Source: CAUJGP01 sp964612425 (GTDB taxonomy: Bacteria; Bdellovibrionota; Bdellovibrionia; Bdellovibrionales; Bdellovibrionaceae). From it: DNA of 57,573 nucleotides. The notes under the pieces were generated by a model, which did no database searches, was not told the DNA's origin, and worked only from the letters and a program-made list of their open reading frames with translations. Both the position numbers and the translations under genes were made by a program. The DNA lies in contig CAZTDX010000015.1 of the NCBI GenBank assembly GCA_964612425.1, positions 1-57,573 of the forward strand, in the 5' to 3' direction. Positions 17,376 through 26,619 of the stretch are shown here, piece by piece. Numbering within the stretch: position 1 is the first letter of the stretch; each line of letters starts with the position of its first letter.

Positions 17376-18032
17376 ATGAAAGCGTTTTTAAAGTCAATAG
17401 GGTCGATTATCTGTCTATTATCTTTACAGTTGACAGTCGCTTATGCTGAAGGCGGTGGCAGCGGAACTGGATCTGGCGATTATATTCCTTTAGATCAGCA
17501 GACTCAAGCTTCAGATGAAAACAAATTTGATAAAATTCTAAGTCTTTACAAAGATTCGAAGAAGTCCCTCACTTCATTTTTTTCATCAAAAAATAAGGGA
17601 CTGCAACTGGTAAAGCATTACAGCGATATATATTTGTATTCTTCAGACGGAACTAGACTAGGTAATAGACAAGAATATGTGCAATTTCAATACTATGTCA
17701 CAAGTCGAGGTCTAGAGTCAGATAAGCTTCAAGTTGAATTAACAGGATTTTTCCCATTCATTGATGTGAATGGCAAAGATTCATTCAATTACTCTATAGA
17801 AATTAACGATTCTCCAACAGAAAATATTGGCATCCTAGTTGATGGCACAAAGGTAAAATTCAAAGTAACTCAGTATAATGGTAAAGATTTTATCTTGGGC
17901 ATTATTACAACCAACGAAAAAGGTGAGTGCTATGAAATGGGTACACATGGTGGAGATTCAACTTCAATAAAGCTTGAACTAAAAAATAATATTTGCGCGA
18001 CCTTTGCTATTGAATTGAAACAGAGTAAATGA
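17376..18032 (+). CDS. Secreted protein with GGGSGTGSG N-terminus
   Basis: 218 residues. A signal peptide (MKAFLKSIGSIICLLSLQLTVAYA) ends just before EGGGSGTGSGD, close to the DGGGVSGSGN that follows the signal peptide of the protein at 623-1849. The rest has no known domain: a lysine-rich first part, then alternating beta-like stretches (LQVELTGFFPF, YSIEINDSP, VKFKVTQYNGKDF) and two cysteines near the end. It probably acts in the periplasm or outside the cell. AAGGAGA precedes the ATG. Its stop codon overlaps the start of the following zincin gene (ATGA), so the two are translationally coupled, and both diverge from the TIGR02147 regulator. Confidence 0.82.
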   Translation: MKAFLKSIGSIICLLSLQLTVAYAEGGGSGTGSGDYIPLDQQTQASDENKFDKILSLYKDSKKSLTSFFSSKNKGLQLVKHYSDIYLYSSDGTRLGNRQEYVQFQYYVTSRGLESDKLQVELTGFFPFIDVNGKDSFNYSIEINDSPTENIGILVDGTKVKFKVTQYNGKDFILGIITTNEKGECYEMGTHGGDSTSIKLELKNNICATFAIELKQSK

Positions 18033-19099
18033 CATTTCCAAAGTTCGTATTGTTAATCCTAGTTTGGCTAGCTCGAGCAACAATTGCTCATGCTAGCCCT
18101 TTTTTTATCGAATATTTAGATCAAGATTGGGCCCAAAATGAAAAAAGTAAACAGCAGTTCGAGAAAGATCTTATTAAATCTTATAATTTTGTGACTTCAA
18201 AAATTTTCGACCGCATAGACAGATCTCAATGTCGTATCAAAATTATATTTAGAGACCTTGAGGGAAAGCATTATGCGAGCATTCCTAATGAAGTGGCTCC
18301 TTGTAATGAAGTTATTTCGATTGAAAAAAATCTCAATCGAGAGAAAGTGCCAATCTATTTAATACATGAATTAACTCACATATTACGTAGGCAATACAAT
18401 AAATACGAAGAGAGATGGTTGGATGAAGGTTTGGCGAACTTAATGATGTATTTAAATTTAAAAACTTGGCCAACTTCTATAGATGAAAGAATAAAGAAAA
18501 AAAATGATTTTACTATAACTACTGATTACGAAAGATATAACATCCGTAATACTAGCGGCTATGACACTTCAACTCTGCTTCTTTTTTACTTATACAATCG
18601 ACTAGGTGGCGAAGAATTTTTGAAGTATCTATTACAAAGCGAAAAATCAGGCTGGGCAAATATTGAATCTGCTGCTGCTGATATTTCAAAGAATAAAAAA
18701 ATAGACGGGAAAATTAATCGACAATTTATTTTAGCTAGTTTTTCCATTGCGCTCCTATTTAATAGCGATTTGTTAGGCAAACACACCATATATAGCATCG
18801 ATTACAACTACACTCCTTTAATTGATCTCAAAAACTATTCATTTAATGATGTTCCACTATTAAATAGTAATAGTTTACCCTCAGAATTTGAAAATCCGTT
18901 TAATGGGCGAATAAAATATTTTACTAAACAGGAAGTTGTAAAAAAGCTAAGCACAAGCAAAGATTACCTTAACTACTATTTTGTAGGTATGGGCAACTCC
19001 GTTAATAAAAAAATTACCTTGAAAAAAATTAAGCTCAATGAATTTGATGATAACTTGAAAGAACATAAAAAATGGGTTCTGATTCAAATTGCCTTTTAG
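18029..19099 (+). CDS. Secreted gluzincin-like metalloprotease
   Basis: 356 residues starting in the ATGA overlap with the preceding gene. A signal peptide (MTFPKFVLLILVWLARATIAHA) leads to a domain with H113-E-L-T-H117 and a downstream W-L-D-E133-G-L-A-N, 16 residues after the second histidine: the HExxH plus glutamate pattern of gluzincins (peptidase MA clan). The region around FLLFYLYNRLGGEEFLKYLL resembles the helix after the active site in these folds. Substrate unknown. Coupling to the GGGSGTGSG protein suggests the protease acts on, or with, it. Confidence 0.78.
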   Translation: MTFPKFVLLILVWLARATIAHASPFFIEYLDQDWAQNEKSKQQFEKDLIKSYNFVTSKIFDRIDRSQCRIKIIFRDLEGKHYASIPNEVAPCNEVISIEKNLNREKVPIYLIHELTHILRRQYNKYEERWLDEGLANLMMYLNLKTWPTSIDERIKKKNDFTITTDYERYNIRNTSGYDTSTLLLFYLYNRLGGEEFLKYLLQSEKSGWANIESAAADISKNKKIDGKINRQFILASFSIALLFNSDLLGKHTIYSIDYNYTPLIDLKNYSFNDVPLLNSNSLPSEFENPFNGRIKYFTKQEVVKKLSTSKDYLNYYFVGMGNSVNKKITLKKIKLNEFDDNLKEHKKWVLIQIAF

Positions 19100-19499
19100 A
19101 TATGGGCATCGCTCTAAATTAACCGAAATGGCCAAAATAATATTTTATTTTGTTTATTGAAGTAAGTTACACAATGATTTTAAACACAAACCCTACAAGT
19201 ACTACCTGAAATTCATTAAAATTTAATTTAATATTATCCTGTAATTTTCAATAGATATTCGTAGACCAGAGAAAGTAATGAATTTTCTTTAAATTCTCTA
19301 GAGAATCTTTAAATTTAGCTGCAAATTCTCCAATTTAATATACAAAGAATTCGAATCCTCGCCTCTACTCACTGAACACATGATGCTAGCAATAGCTAAT
19401 AAAGAAAAAAGTATGGATTATTGAAGATTAATTATTAAATTAAACTGTTATTATTTATTGAATAGTGGCAACCAACAGCAATCTGAAAAACCTTTTAAA
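19100..19499. other. 400-base AT-rich interval with no gene seen
   Basis: Between two convergent genes. It holds a perfect 14-bp palindrome ATTCTCTAGAGAAT at 19293-19306 flanked by CTTTAAA-type repeats, and near 19350-19372 a stretch (TTCGAATCCTCGCC) that recalls the 3' end of a tRNA, but with no partner strand for the acceptor or T stems. No supported coding frame. Confidence 0.5.
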
Positions 19500-21269
19500 T
19501 TAGCTTGTTACAATGGCGAGGCCTCGCTGAATGAGCATTTCAAGACGAGGAGATTCCTTGGAAAGAACTGAAAGTTGATTTTGAATTTGATCGCAGATGG
19601 TGACTCGAAGGTTACTTTTTTTCAAAATTTCTAAGACCTCTAATCTCAATAACCAGTCACTGGGATAGGAATCATCTAATTTGGATAAAACACGCATTAA
19701 TCGATCCAAAGAATCACCGTCCAAAGATTTTTTAACATTCTCTCTTATCTCTCTCACGATTCCATAAAGAAGATTGAGGTCTTTGTTTTCGCTAGTAAGA
19801 TTCGACTTTTGTGGACGGGGCTTAAACTCACTCATCTGAACATGGGCAACAAAAGCGTTCCGGTCAGCAGCACCACCAAAAACGGATGTTATTTTTTCTC
19901 CCAGAGCCATGTCAAAAGTGCCCCAACTGGGATCAAATAAAATTTCTTTATCTTTGGGGGCATTTAAATCAGTAACCGTACAATCAACAAAGCTCATCAG
20001 TAAGACTTGCCCATTTTTTTTCAATGAACTCTTCCACAAGCCTTTCACCCGAATCCTTGATTCGAATTCAAAAGTACATACAGTGCCTTCAACGCAACCA
20101 ATTTTAGTCCAATCTTCAGAACTACACTTTGATGGCGATTGCGGAAGCCCTTTTATTTTTCCTAAAGGGGAACTAAATCCATGATTATGATAGACCGGAC
20201 CATGTCCTTCTAACTGCACCTCATCAACAGACAACTGAACCGGTCCACTATATTTTACAAAAGAAACAGCACCATGCGACGGCGCTCGATAGTCACTCAG
20301 AATTCCACTAATTTGCAATCCGGTTTCTAACTGAGTGGTCGTTAATGTCGCTGCCCGCTTTGCTTTAGCAAGCGCTTCGACACCACCATGCTTATAAGCC
20401 ATTTTTTCAGAGAGCTGATCAATAACAGCTTCTAACTTTTTAAAATCATCAGTCACAAATAATTGCGGCTGAGGTTTTGTAATATCGTAAGACGTTTCTA
20501 TGCAATCAACAGTGAGAGGAATTTTTTGAACACTCTCTTTTAAACAATTAAAACTCTCACCTACTGAAGAAAGTAGTCCCGCACCATAAATTAAATACTT
20601 TCCATTTTTTTCAAACAAACCATATTCTGTGGACCACCAACCTAAGCGCGTCACTTGCTGTGCCTCGCTGACGTATCCTACTTTCTCAACAGCCTCATTT
20701 AAATTTTGTTGAGCAAGATCTATATCCTTCTGAGAGGAAGCCGGATCTTCCTTAGTTTCTGACAATCTTAAAACCGCACAGTAAAGATCATTGTCTTCTT
20801 TAGCAAAAATAACTCTTCGTGCAATCTCACCAAATTTTTTCAGGTAGGATGAGTAGGCAGGATCTGCCAAAATAGGAGCATGACCAGCAGCCTCATGAAC
20901 AATGTCAGGAGCTGGTGTGTAATCAATGTTTTCAAGTTTTCGCATGTCCGATGCAATGGGCAAAATTCGATGGGCCAAAAGTTCTAAAAAAGGCTCTGGC
21001 GGAATAAACCCCGTGATAATTACGGCGCGCCATCCAAACTTTTGTAATTTTTGATCCATTTCAGAAATTTTGGGAATTCGCTCAACAGTTACACCAGTTT
21101 CACGCAATCCATCGAGATATTTGGGGTGAGCATGCTCTGCAAAAAACTCCTTAGACACTCTCATTATGTAACGCCACGAAGCCTGATCAATGGGAGTATA
21201 AAGCGAATAGTCTTGCTCTGCAATATATTGACGTAGATGGGTTGGTAATTCTGCTGTTGAATATGTCAT
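19500..21269 (-). CDS. Biopterin-dependent aromatic amino acid hydroxylase
   Basis: 589 residues from the ATG at 21269 (MTYSTAELPTHL); the longer TTG start is less likely. The catalytic domain occupies about residues 20-330: PPEPFLELLAHRILPIASDMR, the iron-binding DIVHEAAGHAPILAD (two histidines) and WWSTEYGL (the glutamate). The protein should use Fe(II), O2 and a tetrahydropterin to hydroxylate phenylalanine or tyrosine. About 250 further C-terminal residues with no known domain are present, as in long hydroxylases of Bacteroidetes-like bacteria. It is not in an operon with other amino acid genes. Confidence 0.85.
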   Translation of the reverse strand: MTYSTAELPTHLRQYIAEQDYSLYTPIDQASWRYIMRVSKEFFAEHAHPKYLDGLRETGVTVERIPKISEMDQKLQKFGWRAVIITGFIPPEPFLELLAHRILPIASDMRKLENIDYTPAPDIVHEAAGHAPILADPAYSSYLKKFGEIARRVIFAKEDNDLYCAVLRLSETKEDPASSQKDIDLAQQNLNEAVEKVGYVSEAQQVTRLGWWSTEYGLFEKNGKYLIYGAGLLSSVGESFNCLKESVQKIPLTVDCIETSYDITKPQPQLFVTDDFKKLEAVIDQLSEKMAYKHGGVEALAKAKRAATLTTTQLETGLQISGILSDYRAPSHGAVSFVKYSGPVQLSVDEVQLEGHGPVYHNHGFSSPLGKIKGLPQSPSKCSSEDWTKIGCVEGTVCTFEFESRIRVKGLWKSSLKKNGQVLLMSFVDCTVTDLNAPKDKEILFDPSWGTFDMALGEKITSVFGGAADRNAFVAHVQMSEFKPRPQKSNLTSENKDLNLLYGIVREIRENVKKSLDGDSLDRLMRVLSKLDDSYPSDWLLRLEVLEILKKSNLRVTICDQIQNQLSVLSKESPRLEMLIQRGLAIVTS

Positions 21270-21440
21270 AGAATTCAAGAGTAAATACAATATGTATAAA
21301 TGAATCAAGAAATTAATACAGAAAATTGAACACTAACCAGCAAAGCCATATTGCGACAGACTAAGTCTCTCTCATTATGTGATTTTTCCGCGTCAAACCT
21401 TTGAGGAAGTATGTCGCTTGAACAAACAAGAAAATGCTTT

Positions 21441-22748
21441 TTATATGAAGACTTTAATTTTTTTCTTAATCAATTTTTTAAATTCCTTTTTCTTTTCTTC
21501 TTCTAAAAAACTTTTATCAATCAATTGATTCCAAGTGGGAATGAGTTCTTGGAAATTTTGAATTATAGATTCAAAGACTTTCTTGGTCATACCTAAACTT
21601 TGAGTGAATGCTAAAAAATCTACTTTCTCGAGTTTATTCTTTTTTCCATTAATTGCTAGAGCTGACTCTTCATTGTCATCGACAATGAATAAATCAGTTG
21701 AAAGTAAGTCGTAGGCTGGACTCAAAAGTATTTTTGCAGCTTTTTCCTTTTCATAGGTTAGAGAAATATTTTTTAAGTGAAAGTCCACATTCCCGATAAT
21801 AAAATTAAATATTGTGAGTTCCAATAATCGATATAAATTATCGCCAGGATAATCTGTTTTTTGTTTTATTATTTTTCCTACTTGCTCCAAACTACCATTA
21901 TATTTTTTATAACTGGGCTTATTGAGAATTTGGCAAAAGTCCTCTTGATGAAATTCATCATGCAATTCATTTCGGTCAAAACGAACTGCGATTAAACCTA
22001 ACTCTCCATTCTTAGTCGGTATTAGAGCGCTTTTTTCTACTTGAATCTTTGCAGCCTCTGCAAGCTTTAAACAGAGATGTTCATTTTCTGGCAAATGCGG
22101 AGGATCTCCTTTTGGTTTAAAAATAAAACGCCCCCAAAGATCTGTGACCGTCATGCGAAAAAGTTTACCTTTATCCTCCACTAAATCGAGAGACAGTTTT
22201 TTTTGTACACCAGCAATAGTGAGTTTTTGATTGAGTTGATTTTTAGCCAGTTTCTCCAAAAGAACTTCATCAATATCAACAATTGGATTAATTTTACTGC
22301 CAAAAACAGACAACATGCATTCTTCGTGATAAATCTCTTCTGCTGACTCGTAACAAATTAAACATTGGACATACTTTTTATTTTTTGATTCTTTCTTTTC
22401 AGAGAAAGAGATCGGCTTACTTTTGATCGATTTCTTTTCTCCAATATGAACAGCTCCAATGGTATCGTGGCAAAGTTTGATGAGTAGTTCAAAACGATCG
22501 CGAAGTGGATTAAGGCGCAATTCTGTACTGGCTAAATTAAGGAGCCACCCTTCCGGAATAAGTCCATCAAAAAATGGAAATAAATCCGATGATTCAAATA
22601 TCTGGTCTGCTTTGGGAAACGTGAGACTGATTGCAGGGTGGTGAGAATTTATGTATTCGGTTTCATACTGAAATATAAATTGATCCTCTGCTGTTTTTTC
22701 TAAAAAACCTGCTAAGTTTTTTTTATAGTAGATTGGCACTTTACTCAT
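21441..22748 (-). CDS. hipA: HipA-type serine/threonine kinase toxin
   Basis: 435 residues holding both the N-terminal subdomain (PIYYKKNLAGFLE, LFPFFDGLIPEGWLL) and the HipA kinase domain. The glycine loop region KLTIAGVQKKLSLDL, the catalytic N-V-D322-F-H-L-K-N327 and the metal-binding A-Y-D347-L-L are intact. Between the subdomains lies an insert with CLIC and HEEC, a possible zinc knuckle. Family members phosphorylate glutamyl-tRNA synthetase or related targets and slow growth; the antitoxin HipB blocks this. Its start overlaps hipB by 8 bases, so antitoxin and toxin are co-translated. Confidence 0.93.
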   Translation of the reverse strand: MSKVPIYYKKNLAGFLEKTAEDQFIFQYETEYINSHHPAISLTFPKADQIFESSDLFPFFDGLIPEGWLLNLASTELRLNPLRDRFELLIKLCHDTIGAVHIGEKKSIKSKPISFSEKKESKNKKYVQCLICYESAEEIYHEECMLSVFGSKINPIVDIDEVLLEKLAKNQLNQKLTIAGVQKKLSLDLVEDKGKLFRMTVTDLWGRFIFKPKGDPPHLPENEHLCLKLAEAAKIQVEKSALIPTKNGELGLIAVRFDRNELHDEFHQEDFCQILNKPSYKKYNGSLEQVGKIIKQKTDYPGDNLYRLLELTIFNFIIGNVDFHLKNISLTYEKEKAAKILLSPAYDLLSTDLFIVDDNEESALAINGKKNKLEKVDFLAFTQSLGMTKKVFESIIQNFQELIPTWNQLIDKSFLEEEKKKEFKKLIKKKIKVFI

Positions 22749-22965
22749 CGTTGCGCCTCATTTCTATAGCGCTCACTTCAAGGCCAAAATAATGTAAAAT
22801 TTGATTTAATTTATCGAGTCTAACACTCTCTTTACCTTGCTCTACATCTCGAATAAAACGCAGTCCCACACCGACTCGCATGGCTAGCTCTTTTTGAGAA
22901 AGCTTTAGTTCTTTCCGTTTCTGTTTAATAATATCAGATGTTAAGGGTCTTTTTTTTCTTTCCAT
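22741..22965 (-). CDS. hipB: HipB-type antitoxin, XRE helix-turn-helix
   Basis: 74 residues with the pattern I-K-Q-K-R-K-E-L-K-L-S-Q-K-E-L-A-x-R-V-G-V-G-L-R-F-I-R-D-V-E-Q-G-K, a textbook XRE recognition helix in the first 50 residues. It binds the HipA-type toxin and operators, autorepressing the operon. The upstream region carries several TATACC/GGTATA half-sites. It precedes hipA with an 8-base overlap. rarA lies upstream on the same strand and is separated from hipB by the operator region. Confidence 0.92.
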   Translation of the reverse strand: MERKKRPLTSDIIKQKRKELKLSQKELAMRVGVGLRFIRDVEQGKESVRLDKLNQILHYFGLEVSAIEMRRNDE

Positions 22966-22981
22966 TCAAATTATCCCCAAT

Positions 22982-23019
22982 CGGGTATAATTTCATTATA
23001 ATTAATATAATTATACCCG
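22982..23019. promoter_or_regulatory. HipB operator 1 (CGGGTATAATT ... AATTATACCCG)
   Basis: 11-bp inverted arms at 22982-22992 and 23009-23019, 17 bases upstream of the hipB start. A further half-site GGTATA lies at 23024-23029. It overlaps the expected promoter, so repression by HipB is the likely reading. Confidence 0.65.
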
Positions 23020-23044
23020 TAAAGGTATATTTTTAATAAAAACC

Positions 23045-23076
23045 ATATAACTATACCTAATCGGGTATAGTTATAT
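23045..23076. promoter_or_regulatory. HipB operator 2 (13-bp arms around TAATCG)
   Basis: ATATAACTATACC at 23045-23057 and GGTATAGTTATAT at 23064-23076 form a perfect 13-bp inverted repeat with a 6-base spacer. Its core TATACC-N6-GGTATA has the same 18-base span as the E. coli HipB operator TATCC-N8-GGATA. Confidence 0.7.
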
Positions 23077-23114
23077 TAGAGTTGATTATTTTTACCCATT
23101 CAGAGACATAAAAA

Positions 23115-24365
23115 TTACTTTTGCGATTTTAACCACTGAGCATAGTCGCGAATAGTTTTTTCAAAACCTCGATCGCTGGGCTCATAAAAGATTTCTTTTT
23201 TTACACCTTCAGGAAAATAATCTTGCTCGACCCAACCTTTGTTTTCATCATGTGGATATTTGTAATCGCGACCATAACCTAAGCTTTTCATTGCTGAGGT
23301 TTGCGAAGACCGTAAATGAAGGGGCACTGGCACTGACTTAACTTTTTCAACGAACTCTTTAGCTTTTAGCCAACCTAAATAGCTTCTATTTGATTTTGGC
23401 GCGCTCGCCAAATAAGTCACCACTTGAGCTAAATTAATACTACACTCAGGAAGTCCTATCAAATTGACGGCTTCAGCACCCGCGACAGCGACTTGCAGGG
23501 CGCGAGGATCAGCATTTCCCACATCTTCACTCGCCAAAATCACTAAGCGCCGAGCGATAAACACTGGGTCCTCTCCAGATTCCAGCATGCGTGCGAGATA
23601 ATATAAAGAGGCATCTGGATCAGAACCCCGAATGCTTTTAATAAACGCCGAAATGTGATCATAGTGAGCATCTGAATTTTTATCGTAGGTGAGAAGATGT
23701 TTAGGTAAATAACTTTTAATGGATTCTAAATCATGTGGACCATCTTTGGCGCTCAACACTTCAATGATATTAATAAATCGGCGAGCGTCACCATCGGCAA
23801 CCTCAATAAGAAACTCAATTGTACTTACTTCCAGCCAATCCGTTGGTTTTTTGAGATGCTCGCAAGCTTGATTCCATATTTTCATTAAATCATTTTTATT
23901 GAGTCTATTAAAAACTAAAAGATGGCAGCGACTTAAAAGCGCTTTATTGAGCTCATAGCTCGGGTTTTCTGTTGTAGCTCCAATAAGAACAAAATCTCCC
24001 TTTTCGATAAAGGGCAACAAGACATCTTGTTGGGATTTATTCAACCGATGAATTTCGTCGATAAATACAAGAGTTTGAACGCCCTCCATCTGAAAGCGGA
24101 GGCGTGCTTGCTCTCCCGTTTCACGCAAAATTTTTGCGCCAATTTCTACGGCATTTAAAGAAAGAAACACGGCCTGAAACTCATTGCCAAGGATCATTGC
24201 GAGGGTTGTTTTGCCGGTCCCAGGTGGACCCCATAGTATGAGATTGCTCGCTCGACGATTTTTAATAAAAGAGCGCAATAATGATTGGGAACCAAGCACT
24301 GAATTTTGGCCAATAAAATCGTTCAGAGTTTTGGGGCGCATCGCGTGGGCTAGAGGTGCATTCAT
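23115..24365 (-). CDS. rarA: Replication-associated recombination protein A (MgsA/RarA AAA+ ATPase)
   Basis: 416 residues. Walker A WGPPGTGKTTLA, Walker B TLVFIDEIHRLNKSQQD and sensor 1 LIGATTENPS fit the clamp-loader-like AAA+ core; the C-terminal half (YYLARMLESGEDPVFIARRLVILASEDVGNADP) is the characteristic RarA tetramerisation region. It acts at stalled replication forks with single-strand binding protein. The start MNAPLAHAMRPKTLNDFIGQ is the family's usual beginning. It sits directly upstream of hipBA but is separated from it by the Hip operators. Confidence 0.95.
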   Translation of the reverse strand: MNAPLAHAMRPKTLNDFIGQNSVLGSQSLLRSFIKNRRASNLILWGPPGTGKTTLAMILGNEFQAVFLSLNAVEIGAKILRETGEQARLRFQMEGVQTLVFIDEIHRLNKSQQDVLLPFIEKGDFVLIGATTENPSYELNKALLSRCHLLVFNRLNKNDLMKIWNQACEHLKKPTDWLEVSTIEFLIEVADGDARRFINIIEVLSAKDGPHDLESIKSYLPKHLLTYDKNSDAHYDHISAFIKSIRGSDPDASLYYLARMLESGEDPVFIARRLVILASEDVGNADPRALQVAVAGAEAVNLIGLPECSINLAQVVTYLASAPKSNRSYLGWLKAKEFVEKVKSVPVPLHLRSSQTSAMKSLGYGRDYKYPHDENKGWVEQDYFPEGVKKEIFYEPSDRGFEKTIRDYAQWLKSQK

Positions 24366-24409
24366 GAGACCTGGAACTTACTCAATCTCTTTTAAAAAAA
24401 CAAGGCTGA

Positions 24410-24676
24410 TTAACGGTATTCAGGCACAAAATCGGGTCTCAACTGAAATCGGTTTCGCCAATGATCCAACAGAGGATACATTCTCATCAACTGTTGAAAC
24501 TCTTCATATCTAAATAACCCATAGTTGGAGCCTAGGCTTATGATTTCAATTTGATTTATTTCATCTGAAATTGTGGGATCAAATAAGCAATCCAAGGTAG
24601 CTGCCTTTAAAGCCTTTAATTTAAAAATTAAAAAATTTATTAAAGTTAAAATCACCGAATAAACTGTTAAGTTCAT
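24410..24676 (-). CDS. Short hypothetical protein (88 residues)
   Basis: An ATG-started frame between the large exported protein gene and rarA, on the same strand. It has a hydrophobic first helix (VYSVILTLINFLIF) and a C-terminal part rich in R, Q and Y (LFRYEEFQQLMRMYPLLDHW). No clear ribosome binding site is seen and no family is recognised. It may be a real small protein or a chance frame. Confidence 0.35.
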   Translation of the reverse strand: MNLTVYSVILTLINFLIFKLKALKAATLDCLFDPTISDEINQIEIISLGSNYGLFRYEEFQQLMRMYPLLDHWRNRFQLRPDFVPEYR

Positions 24677-24710
24677 TGAATGGCTAAATGAGATTTACTT
24701 TTGGTCTCAA

Positions 24711-26528
24711 TCATTGTTCTTTGCATTTTTTTAACGCTTTATAAATATAATAGGAGAGGTGACTACGAACCTCATAGGCCTGATTGGTTTCATCATTTTT
24801 TAGCCTAGATTTAGCTCTATTACCCAGCATACTTTCATCAAAAGATTTTCTATTTACAGGCAATACACAAGGCCTGAGTATTTTACCTTTATAAACACAA
24901 GAATCAGCAGCTTTAGCTCCTTGAAACTCATAAAAGGAGTGTTTTCCCCCCATTGCATCTTCAGTAAGGCTAATTTTTTTAATATCATCCTTATCAAAAT
25001 CTACTTCCACAATTTCATTACTCTCTTTAAAGTAAAATCCTAACGAGTGATTCGATTGACAGGTGAGACTCTGTATAACTTGGTCGACATCTTCTTTTGC
25101 TTGAATAAAATAATCACAACTTAGCTTGTGAGAGAGAATTTCTCGAGGATTAATAACCCCAGAAGTCACCGTAGTGTTCGAATCATTATCTGATCCTAAC
25201 GGTGTTAATAAGAACTTTTGCAGCTTTGGATTATTTAAGTGTTCCCTCTGGAGTTTACATTGACCATCAGCATTTTTTTCATAAACAGATAAGTACCCTG
25301 CACCCAATCCATCACATCCAGTTTCAGGAGAATAAATGGCCAAATCTAAAGCTAAAAGTGTCCCTTGTACAACTGGATTCGCAAGAAATGAAACTCCTCG
25401 GTAAAAATTCCCACGTAAATACAAATCTAAATAGGAGTCAATAGCATAACTAGAACTAATTTTTCCCGCTTTAAAAGCGGAGATTTCAGAATTTCTAATT
25501 TGTTTAATGAGTTGATATCGCTCAGAGGTTGTTAACGATTTAAATTCTAACCCCTTCACATGTTCAAAATATTTTAACTTTCCTGTCTCAGAATTTATGG
25601 CGTCATAAAAAGCAGTGGATTTAGGATACAACTTACCGAACCTTTTATTTCGCGGATACATCTTTTGACCTAAATACTCTGCTTTTCTCGTCACTGGGTC
25701 GTACATTCGATCCGTCTCATCAGGTAATAGCAATTGATCTTTTAAAACTTTTCGCTGCAAAGCCCTTTGCCTCCGTTCTTGACTCGATAATTTTGTTGAA
25801 TCACCCAATCCAATTTCTTTAAAGAGTTGTTTTAAATTTTCATCACCCACTTTGTTCAAAGGATCAATAATTGTTGGTCTATCAATTTTCTGCCCTACTC
25901 CCTCATATAACTCTTTATAATTTGGTTTGCCGTATCTTGAAATGGCCTCTAATTTCTCATTATCATGAATTTCTACCGCTCGTCTTACTTGCTCTCGTGT
26001 CAGGCCTGCAAACTCATCTGGATTGTTATCGTAGTTAAGCAAAGTCAGCCTGATCATTCGCTCTTTATGTAACTGCGTGTGGCGATAAAAATCTTCCACA
26101 GCCCGCAATGGATCAATATGACCGTAGGCTTCCAATTGCTTCATAACTGGATTAAGAGCACGAACCGATTGTACTGTTGAAACCGGCAACATACCAATTT
26201 GACCTTTGTCTTCTGCTGCTCCCTCTGACGATATCTGATATTTCTCTGGAAACATTAAAACTTTACATAACTCGCCAGCTCTATCCTTACTGCATAATAA
26301 TTCTTTTTTTAACTCATCATAAGCGGGAACAACTTCACTCTCCCAATTATTTTCACAACGAGTTTTTTGATTGGATATTCTTACTTTATTAAAATGTGGA
26401 TTAAATACAGGTTGTTCTAAAGGCTCCTTCGCCTCTGAACCAGCAACTTCAGAAAAAGCTGATACTCCCATTAAAACTATGGTTGTAAATAATATTAATT
26501 TAATATTAAATATTGTTTTCTTTAACAA
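24711..26528 (-). CDS. Large exported protein of unknown function
   Basis: 605 residues from a TTG at 26528 with GAGG 8 bases upstream. A signal peptide (MLKKTIFNIKLILFTTIVLMGVSAFS) leads to a soluble, highly charged protein with no domain that I recognise. Notable parts are a long helical arginine/glutamate-rich middle (about residues 130-330) and a C-terminal part with several cysteines (GLGAGY...ADGQCKLQ, LSCDYF, LTCQSN, DSCVYK...RPCVLP, KKCKEQ), which suggests disulfides outside the cytoplasm. It stands alone, with a 300-base interval on its 5' side. Confidence 0.75.
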   Translation of the reverse strand: MLKKTIFNIKLILFTTIVLMGVSAFSEVAGSEAKEPLEQPVFNPHFNKVRISNQKTRCENNWESEVVPAYDELKKELLCSKDRAGELCKVLMFPEKYQISSEGAAEDKGQIGMLPVSTVQSVRALNPVMKQLEAYGHIDPLRAVEDFYRHTQLHKERMIRLTLLNYDNNPDEFAGLTREQVRRAVEIHDNEKLEAISRYGKPNYKELYEGVGQKIDRPTIIDPLNKVGDENLKQLFKEIGLGDSTKLSSQERRQRALQRKVLKDQLLLPDETDRMYDPVTRKAEYLGQKMYPRNKRFGKLYPKSTAFYDAINSETGKLKYFEHVKGLEFKSLTTSERYQLIKQIRNSEISAFKAGKISSSYAIDSYLDLYLRGNFYRGVSFLANPVVQGTLLALDLAIYSPETGCDGLGAGYLSVYEKNADGQCKLQREHLNNPKLQKFLLTPLGSDNDSNTTVTSGVINPREILSHKLSCDYFIQAKEDVDQVIQSLTCQSNHSLGFYFKESNEIVEVDFDKDDIKKISLTEDAMGGKHSFYEFQGAKAADSCVYKGKILRPCVLPVNRKSFDESMLGNRAKSRLKNDETNQAYEVRSHLSYYIYKALKKCKEQ

Positions 26529-26619
26529 TCGACTAACCTCATTAAACAGTGTAAAGTGGCTGCCTAACTTTTTAAGTTCTTAATCTTAATATGAGTTAAT
26601 TATACAATAATCTTCGGAT

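Noticed and set aside
19345..19372. TTCGAATCCTCGCCTCT, resembling the 3' end of a tRNA or an attachment site
   Set aside because: No matching acceptor strand or T-stem partner is present and no integrase is nearby; probably chance.
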